A program made the translations under genes and the position numbers. Shown here piece after piece: positions 24,601 to 29,342 of a DNA stretch of 29,342 nucleotides. The stretch comes from Didymodactylos carnosus (lineage: Eukaryota > Rotifera > Eurotatoria > Philodinida > Philodinidae). Under the pieces are notes generated by a model. The model ran no database searches. It had not been told where the DNA came from and was given only the letters and a program-made list of their open reading frames with translations. The stretch covers positions 1 to 29,342 of the forward strand of contig CAJNOQ010001689.1 in the NCBI GenBank assembly GCA_905250885.1. Reading direction: 5' to 3'. Positions within the stretch are counted from its first letter, which is position 1. Each line of letters begins with the position of its first letter.

Positions 24601-27600
24601 GATTATTATAAAGTTCTTTTTACAATCTTTATGTAAAAAAACATAATAAGTTGATTGTTTTTAGTTATGAAAATCTGACAAGGTAACATTATTTTTTTGT
24701 TTTTGCAGTATGTCACTATATCGAAATGCTTCATTTCTTTTTTTTGCACGGTGTCAGGCGCCAATCCCTTTAGCATATTTCTTTTTGAGCGAGTACTGCT
24801 CTCATTGTTTAATAGAACAGATGAATGAAATATAATGCTTATGGTGTGGAGAAAGTACAGAATTAGCAAATCTGTAGAATCGCTAAAAATTGTGCGAATC
24901 TATAGAATAGCTAGCGATTCTATAGATTTATCAGTGATTCTATAGCTTTTCTAATAAATATAGAGAAAGTATAGAATGGGATTTTGAACTTCGCTACAGA
25001 ATGTACAGAATTTTCAAATACTAAAATTTAGATTGTTTTTTTTTCTCTAGAAAAAGGACAAATGTCTTAAATATGGACATTTCTCGCTCTTTTCACGACA
25101 TTTTGCACTAAATAGTTACGCAAAATGTCGTGAAAAGAGCGAGAAATGTCCAATCTAAAATACAATATTTGAAAATTCTGTACATTCTATAGCGAAGTTC
25201 AAAACCCAGAAATCTGTACAGTCACTGGCAAATTTATAGGTTCGCTAATTCTGTACTTTCTCCACAACGCTTTATAAATGCGCATACAAACGAAAATCAA
25301 GTATTTTAGAATAGCCGATGGGTTCTTTATTTAACTAAATAATTAAAAAATTTAGTTAAAATCAATTAGTCGTGAATAGAGCTCTAACATTTCTTTTATA
25401 ATTTTAAGTAATAGATAGTTCGATATGCATTATAGCATGTCCTTGAAAAATGAAGTCATATTTCACAAGGAAATGCAGAATATTATCATTTTAAATAATA
25501 GATATTTTTCAGATGTACTAAATAAATTGTATTTTTTTAAAAGGAACGTGCCGGTGCTAATGTTGTTCAAACAATTAAACAAAATAAAGTAAATATTGAT
25601 TTTAAAATAGTAGCTAGTCTATTGTACAATTACGACTTTTTTTTCTAGGTTCCCTTTGCTTTTCTGGCTATATTACTAATTCAATTTATTGTGATTATTA
25701 TTGATCGTGCTCTTTATATTAGACGTAATGCTCAAGGCAAATTTATCTTTCAAATTATTCAAATTATCGGCGTACATATATGGCTATTTTTCATATTGCC
25801 TGGCATAACTGCAGTGTAAATAATTATTTTCTCTCGAATAATTCTTATTTTTTAAATAAAATGATTGATATTATTTTTATTTTTGTTTTTTATAGCAAAT
25901 TTCGTAATAATGGTGCAGCTCAATTATGGTATTTCTTAAAATGTATTTATTTTGGTTATTCATCGATACAAGTACGATTTGGTTATCCAAAACGAATTGC
26001 TGGAAATTTTCTAATGAAACGTTTCAATTATGTAAATCAAATATTGTATAGAGGGTAAGAAAATGTGTTAAAATAATAATCATAATTTCTACATATCTCT
26101 CACAATTTATTATTATTTTTTTTTATTCAGATATTTACTGATTCCATTTTTACTTGAATTACGAACAATTATGGATTGGATGTTTACAGATACAGCCTTG
26201 GGTTTGTCAAGTTGGCTACAATTACAAGATATTTATTCAAATATGTATCTATTAAAATGTTCAAGATGGGCTGATAAGGTAACTGTAATAACTAAATTTT
26301 ATTTCTCTTTTTTTTTATAAGTTGTTCCTGTTAGAAATAGGAACAATTTCATATTGAGCCATGTACATGATCGTAAAACCCAAGGTGTCCTCTATCCAAA
26401 TTTATAATCGTCTGAACTTCAGTGAAGGTTGTTAACGGTTTCTAGAAAGGCTTACTAGAAGTCATGGAGAGTAGATATTTTCAAAAAACTTAAAATATAG
26501 ATAACAAACATGGCGACGATGTTAAAGAGCAATTTTGGAATTGAATTTTAACTTTCTTTAAATTTAAATGTTCTGAGAAACGCTTCGAACATTTTTCATA
26601 TTTTTGAGCTAAAACATTTCTTTTAGAAGAAAAAGATCCGATTCTTTTACATTGTTCACCTACGTTATTACTACAAATTAAAACTAATCTGAAATCTCCA
26701 ACTTCTATGTGTAACGAGAAATCTATTAAACGCTAAGCACCTGATTTAACTTTTATTATGGCGACATCACCGTGAACATTAGTCAATATAACTAATAGAA
26801 AACTGTCATCATCATACTTTCTCTTGTTCAATTTTCCTGAAATTTCCATTGAGATCGAATTTTCAGCTACCGAGAGACGTTTCTGTCATGGAAAGAGTCT
26901 TAGTACAGAAATACTGTAAATATAACAGCTGTTTGACCCGACACTATGATAAATGTTTCTGATAATGATCATCTCTTTTTTTTTGCCTTTTAGAAATATC
27001 CGACACCTCGTGGTAAAACTCGTGCAAAATTAACAAAATATGGCGTTGGTGGATCGTTGTTAGTCCTGTTAATCTTGCTCATTTGGTTTCCACTATTATT
27101 CTTCTCCTTTACATCCTCATTTTATCAAAGAAATCCACCTGTTGAAGTGACAGTTGAAATTAAATTAGGAGGATATTTGGTTAGTTGTAACATTTCTTTT
27201 AAAATGCAAATAAGTTATTATGGTTTTCTTTTTTTTATTAGTCAATTTATCGCATGACTGCTCAAAATGATGATATAGCTCCTTTCGGATCAACTGACTA
27301 CAATCTGTTAAGAACGAAAATTGGACAATCGATTAATACTGCAGTATATTTCTAAATCTTATGTTTTTAGTAACTTTTAATGAACCTAATTATTTTCTTT
27401 CTCAGGATGCTGCCGCATTTATTCGGGATTTTAATCCTGATGATATAACATGTGTCAATATGTTGGCAAAATCTACAGGAATATGGGAAATAAGTCAGTC
27501 TATACGGGATATTTTAATTGATGATTTAAGTGAAAATAAGTCTATACCAGTTAGATTTTCATACATTATCATTAGGTTAGTATTTAGAGATTATATTGTA

Positions 27601-28158
27601 TAGAATTTATAATTATTTTTAGCAATATTCTAGAGCACCTCTAGGACAAGATGATGCGGAGGATATAACAGCTGAAGTGGCAAATGAACATACTGTCAAT
27701 ATCGGTCCAGGAGACGAAAAACTAAGACGATCGTTAATCGACATATTAAATGGGACAACAGAAGCAAGAACATCCATGTATGTATTTATCTTTTTTTTTT
27801 CATTTCAAATATTTTGCTCTTTAATATTTTTCATATGAAAAAAACATACTGGATGGTTTTTAATTTTTATTTTAGGAATATAACAATTCATAAATTAATG
27901 CCTCGTTTTATCCATGTTAAACCAAAAGCAAAACCAGAAGAAATTGATTCGTTCGCCAAGAAAGGTAATAATATTTCTCTACTAAAATTTTGTGCAGGTT
28001 AATATTCATTTTTTTGTCATCTTTTTATTTAGTTTTCCCTTATAATTATTATGCAAATATAACGATGGGATTGAAAGCCACTCCAAATAGTACCGATGTG
28101 TGGTGGGAAATGTTTGAAGAGCCAGATGACCAGCCTCCACAACAATTCAATGCTTCGT
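11981..28158 (+). CDS. Piezo: Piezo mechanosensitive ion channel, 5' about 95% of coding region (3' end missing)
   Basis: Piezo proteins form homotrimeric, propeller-shaped plasma-membrane channels that open on membrane stretch and pass cations, including calcium. I traced 48 candidate exons, detailed in separate entries. Leaving out exon 8 and using exon 26 gives an open path of about 2,237 codons (human PIEZO1 2,521 residues), with an alternative donor assumed for exon 18. Diagnostic stretches in order: NSDAIRILRLIFPDI (exon 4), AWSITYHSLLTLVFLLWACF (exon 10), LINFFFYRFGLE (exon 20), GATRISIFGLGY-like AGTTRISLLGLGYLIAC (exon 24), MVMSRSELLCY and FLWAMLSKRPS (exon 36), GAAQLWYFLKCIYF (exon 41), PFLLELRTIMDWMFTDT (exon 42, the Piezo signature), and WFPLLFFSF (exon 43). 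The start at ATG 11981 gives the usual short hydrophobic N-terminus. The inner pore helix and C-terminal domain are absent from the window. Bilaterians with one Piezo and vertebrates with two are equally compatible. Confidence 0.97.
13449..14963 (+). other. Piezo: Piezo exons 6, 7, 9 and 10: cytoplasmic linker and next blade unit
   Basis: Exons 13449-13493 (45 nt), 13679-13720 (42 nt), 14284-14565 (282 nt) and 14694-14963 (270 nt). All are whole-codon exons in phase 0, so any of them can be skipped without a frame change. Exons 6 and 7 encode a polar acidic linker (ELYSEQEEE, HRSSNDSVRAVEQQ). Exon 9 has a threonine run from an ACA repeat (RVPTTATTTTMAG) and ends in the membrane helix QKSYLLSLIAML-like segment. 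Exon 10 is strongly conserved (AWSITYHSLLTLVFLLWACF). Candidate exon 8 lies between 7 and 9 and is described separately. Confidence 0.9.
13856..14056 (+). other. Piezo: Piezo candidate exon 8 with in-frame stop (poison exon or decayed cassette)
   Basis: Bounded by a good acceptor (ACATTGCAG|ACAAAT) and a good donor (TATAA|GTAGGT), this 201-nt block is a whole number of codons and sits in a series of phase-0 exons. Read in phase from exon 7, it is open for 59 codons (polar, N/S/Y-rich, TNTITSISVINS onward) and then meets TAG at 14033-14035. Another frame of the last third reads as a plausible serine-rich linker (EEKSSSSSIASTSFDDY). Joining exon 7 directly to exon 9 keeps the gene open. Options: regulated poison exon, single-base indel in a former cassette exon, or sequencing error. 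Confidence 0.4.
15652..15678. repeat. (TG)n microsatellite in Piezo intron 11
   Basis: About 13 uninterrupted TG units inside the 787-bp intron between Piezo exons 11 and 12. No coding effect is expected; useful as a polymorphic marker. Confidence 0.9.
16558..16880. mobile_element. Fold-back element FB4 in Piezo intron 14
   Basis: Left arm about 16558-16690 and right arm about 16740-16880 are reverse complements at roughly four of five positions by eye, around a spacer of about 50 bp. Examples: GACATTTTTCTCCTATTTTTCAC on the left pairs with the complement of GTGAAAAGTAGGAAAAAAATGTC on the right, and TTAGTTTTGCGTTTAAAAACT pairs with AGTTTTCAAACGTAAAACTAA. No coding capacity. More diverged arms than FB1 suggest an older insertion. 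Confidence 0.75.
18068..19231 (+). other. Piezo: Piezo exons 16-20: central blade
   Basis: Exons 18068-18129, 18196-18395, 18461-18644 (or to 18652), 18784-18833 and 18968-19231. Exon 17 ends in a membrane helix (YKFVLFIMILVATLN). Exon 18 carries two helices and the luminal FINNCTV. Exon 19 encodes KWFGLEVVPRIDQYIG, the counterpart of vertebrate NWFGV. Exon 20 ends with the very conserved LQYLINFFFYRFGLE. The join between exons 18 and 19 is problematic: the best-looking donor (GTATGT at 18653) leaves phase 0 whereas exon 19 needs phase 1; the donor GTACAG at 18645 restores the frame. Confidence 0.88.
19288..20924 (+). other. Piezo: Piezo exons 21-25: blade to latch region
   Basis: Exons 19288-19489, 19558-19659, 19727-19895, 20546-20731 and 20867-20924. 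Exon 21 encodes AIWLGLFLMSRRRALVKIWP (vertebrate ILTRRHRQAIARLWP). Exon 22 gives ELKRWLYLPDY, matching KWLYLPDF. Exon 23 gives LFFACQQWRVF, matching LLCASQQWQVF. Exon 24 gives AYFAGTTRISLLGLGYLIAC, matching VTGATRISIFGLGYLLAC. Exon 25 ends at ACLQ in phase 0, directly before the alternative exons 26 and 27. The 650-bp intron 23 (19896-20545) shows no recognisable element. Confidence 0.94.
21052..21160 (+). other. Piezo: Piezo exon 26, alternative form A
   Basis: A 109-nt exon that enters in phase 0 and leaves in phase 1 (acceptor TTTCCTTTCAG|GTTGTA, donor AATTTAG|GTTTAT, the latter weak). It encodes VVGCLGFVSTKCWIIQLFAI and ends FKDYSNL. CWIIQLFAIIC is close to vertebrate Piezo CWVIQLFSLVC, so this is the more conserved of the two forms. 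It joins in frame to exon 28 (INRPCGDSTGDASLFMDGFC). Confidence 0.85.
21829..21961 (+). other. Piezo: Piezo exon 27, alternative form B
   Basis: A 133-nt exon with the same entry (0) and exit (1) phases as exon 26, with a strong acceptor (TTTCTCTCTAG|GTGATC) and donor (ATGG|GTGAGG). It encodes VIVCTFLYKAIACGSAFFCA, a hydrophobic stretch, then KREYIPQKENCSSIM. Placed after exon 25 and before exon 28 it is open. Placed after exon 26 it shifts frame and hits a stop within about 41 codons. It is 8 codons longer than form A and shares with it the opening V-V/I-x-C and a second cysteine at position 12-13. Confidence 0.7.
22090..23450 (+). other. Piezo: Piezo exons 28-35: beam helix and acidic/Q-rich cytoplasmic region
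   Basis: Exons 22090-22138, 22209-22316, 22426-22595, 22658-22752, 22829-22871, 22930-23019, 23100-23314 and 23386-23450. Exons 28-29 encode FMDGFCLIFLLLQKRIFSSY, matching vertebrate WDSVCFFFLLLQRRVFLSHY. Exon 30 is the charged helix (VSKIKRSIDRIKAQQKKLNQ) that corresponds to the beam. Exon 31 contains IRSGDYYMFDYDGDD, the counterpart of IHSGDYFLFESDSEE. Exons 32-35 are polar, Q/E/T-rich and poorly conserved, as in other Piezos, except for one amphipathic segment in exon 34. The exon 31 acceptor (TTCATTCAAAG) is pyrimidine-poor. Confidence 0.9.
23510..24556 (+). other. Piezo: Piezo exons 36-38: last blade unit
   Basis: Exons 23510-23945, 24006-24151 and 24415-24556. Exon 36, 436 nt, is highly conserved: SRSELLCYTAMVINHLTSG, PLSIFLWAMLSKRPSRNYWI, VIKYIFQFRFYPWN and LFLHRSILK match the vertebrate SELLCYFIIILNHM, FLWAMLSIPRPSKRFW, VVKYLFQFGFFPWN and FFHRSQLL. 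Exon 37 begins MGLWKAKHR and becomes a polar T/E-rich linker, where vertebrates have a very long acidic insert. Exon 38 gives KDVYAPMFFCDFLNMLVVII, matching TDVYALMFLADVVDFIIII. Confidence 0.95.
24845..25266. mobile_element. Fold-back element FB5 in Piezo intron 38
   Basis: A 420-bp inverted-repeat element in the 987-bp intron 24557-25543. The outer ends GGAGAAAGTACAGAATTAGC (about 24848) and its complement (about 25244) match. The inner arms (GAACTTCGCTA, GAATGTACAGAATTTTCAAAT and complements near 25175-25205) also pair. The centre is a perfect 33-bp inverted repeat, 25074-25106 with 25120-25152, with a 13-nt loop. The left arm has extra degenerate units of GATTCTATAG around 24897-24945, missing on the right. 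No coding capacity. Confidence 0.85.
25544..27179 (+). other. Piezo: Piezo exons 39-43: anchor and outer pore helix
   Basis: Exons 25544-25588, 25649-25815, 25896-26054, 26131-26278 and 26994-27179. Exon 39 is a 45-nt, phase-0 polar exon. Exon 40 encodes DRALYIRR and HIWLFFILPGIT (vertebrate DRALYLRK, HLWMFFILPAVT). Exon 41 gives AQLWYFLKCIYFGYSSIQVR and GYPKRIAGNFLMKRFN. Exon 42 contains the family signature PFLLELRTIMDWMFTDT. Exon 43 gives KYGVGGSLLVLLILLIWFPL, the outer pore helix, then the start of the cap. The 715-bp intron 42 has no recognised element beyond an 8-bp stem hairpin near 26321-26345. Confidence 0.96.
27242..28158 (+). other. Piezo: Piezo exons 44-48: extracellular cap domain
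   Basis: Exons 27242-27343, 27406-27575, 27634-27777, 27876-27964 and 28033-28158. They encode YRMTAQNDDIAPF (vertebrate FTMSAQQ), FNPDDITCVNM (SPEDIVTAQI), GIWEISQS (ALWRISPP), a divergent middle, LMPRFIHVKPKAKPEE (LFPKYIRAPN) and the tryptophan pair in STDVWWEMFEEP (FLEWWVIEL). Exon 48 ends GCTTCGT|GTATGT in phase 1. The next expected sequence, vertebrate FSDKVSPPSLGFLAGYGIMG, is not in the window. The exon 46 start uses the second of two closely spaced AG sites. Confidence 0.92.
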
Positions 28159-29342
28159 GTATGTATTTTAGTATTCACATTATCATGAAGTGAAAATTCA
28201 CAATTATAATATTTTTTTATCCACATGCACTAAACGAAAATTTTTCTGTAAATCCTTGACTAATCCCAAAAATTCTGGGTGCCGTCTTTGATGAGTTAGA
28301 AGAAAAAGAGAAGTAGTTAGTGTCTAGTTCATTATTGACTAGACAATTTTTTGTTCGGAAACTGACCAATCTTTACTGGCACATCGATAACCCAAAGACT
28401 AGTAAAGAAAAAGGTATACCGGCACTTGAGTGCCAACATTTGGGCACGAACGACATTTAGGTGCAACGACAGTTGAGATTCAAAGACGCTGGTAAGGATG
28501 TGGTTGAGAGTGAGTATCGATGAAGATTAAACAAAAGGTGATTACAGTTGGATATGAGTAATATAGAAAAAGCTCTCACACCGTACCGAGGTTGTTTGAA
28601 GAAAATTTTATCGTTATGCAGCATACTTTAACAAATGCATTCTTACTGAATGCTTTTGTCGTACATGCGCCCAAATGTCTGGTAGTAAAAAAAACGACAA
28701 CTACTATCCATCCCAAAATACAGTGCCGGTGGGCATTTTTTGAATAACTTTTGACGGAAATGAGATAGAGACCTGCGATTTTTGCTCTTCGATAGCCAAG
28801 ACTTGAGCAGAACTTTTCATAAGAGGAAACAACTTTGGAAAAACTTTCAAAGATCAGGTTTCCAGAGGATCTTTGGAAAACCAGCTCCGTTCTCAGAAAA
28901 CTACCATATAATGTTAGTAATTTTTTTGCATGCGTAGATAGTACGAATGTTATTCTACAAAATTATGCAAGTTCCGGCTCTCCTGCTATCGTCGTTCGGA
29001 CAGGACTCGCTTTCCCCGAGCACGTGTCTATCTCCGAGCAGACATCTCTGGGAATGCCATGGAGTATAGGTAATTCGACTATGTTGAGCATAGTGGCAAC
29101 ATTTGTTTTTATGTACAAATGAATATAACTTCACCGGAGGCATTTTAGTGAAAAACCGGTCTTGCGTCTGTTACTAGCAAAAATTAAAATTCTTATGTCT
29201 CGGCCAAATCTCATACTGACTCAAGGAAATTTTCATGAAAAAAACTTAAAAGGTGCCATATATTGTTGATCACGCCGACAACGTGGTTCAGCAGAACACT
29301 GCTCTGAGGTTTTTCAGAAGGTTTCTGGAAAACCTTAAACCA
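28159..29342. other. Piezo 3' intron or downstream DNA, probably repeat-derived
   Basis: Follows a proper donor after exon 48 and contains no recognisable Piezo exon. Composition changes: parts of 28420-28480 and 28970-29060 are clearly more GC-rich than the rest of the window. An imperfect inverted repeat of about 20 bp links 28436-28455 and 28657-28678. From 28721 the sequence CAGTGCCGGTGGGCA directly follows TA, as at the end of many DNA transposons. A 95-codon frame at 28835-29122 matches no family I know. Best read as a large intron filled by mobile DNA, or a breakpoint. Confidence 0.45.

Noticed and set aside
28159..28193. Exon 48 reading through to the stop near 28193 as the real Piezo end
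   Set aside because: It would add only CMYFSIHIIMK, coincides with a good GTATGT donor, and would remove the pore-lining helix that all functional Piezos have.
28835..29122. 95-codon frame after Piezo exon 48
   Set aside because: Checked for the missing Piezo C-terminus and for transposase motifs; neither is visible. The frame may only reflect higher GC content.
1..29342. CRISPR arrays, bacterial operons, phage or viral genes, rRNA
   Set aside because: No spaced direct repeats, no ribosome-binding-site gene layout and no viral or rRNA sequence were recognised; the intron-exon structure is eukaryotic throughout.

Overview
This is an AT-rich animal nuclear genome segment with three intron-bearing or housekeeping genes, no bacterial-style operons, and many introns of roughly 50-100 bp with standard GT-AG borders. 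A small invertebrate is likely. A rotifer, perhaps a bdelloid, is my best guess from the base composition, short introns, acceptor-like sites just ahead of start codons and many short fold-back elements. That assignment is inference; no sequence comparison could be run.

Layout. Positions 1-1887 are intergenic and hold a 328-bp near-palindromic fold-back element (316-643). Positions 1888-3488 on the minus strand carry a two-exon NADH-cytochrome b5 reductase (313 aa); its single intron contains a 450-bp element with long terminal inverted repeats. Positions 3489-6239 are intergenic, with a GA microsatellite and one unassigned short reading frame. Positions 6240-6698 on the plus strand encode ribosomal protein eS19 (152 aa) in one coding exon. 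Positions 6699-11980 are mostly featureless AT-rich DNA with a third fold-back element near 8 kb.

The rest of the window, 11981 to at least 28158 on the plus strand, is one large gene: Piezo, the mechanically gated cation channel. I resolved 48 candidate exons. A 46-exon path (leaving out exon 8 and using one of exons 26/27) is open and in phase for about 2,237 codons, given one non-obvious donor at the exon 18/19 junction. It runs from the N-terminal blade repeats through the beam region, anchor, outer pore helix and most of the extracellular cap. The inner pore helix and C-terminal domain are not in the window: no matching exon appears in the last 1.2 kb, which looks like repeat-derived DNA.

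The most interesting points are a pair of Piezo exons (21052-21160 and 21829-21961) that fit the same slot in the same phase and cannot be joined in tandem without a stop; a 201-bp exon with good splice sites but an in-frame stop (13856-14056); and five fold-back elements with no obvious shared arm sequence, three of them inside introns. The three genes have unrelated functions (microsomal electron transfer, ribosome, mechanosensation) and I see no functional cluster.
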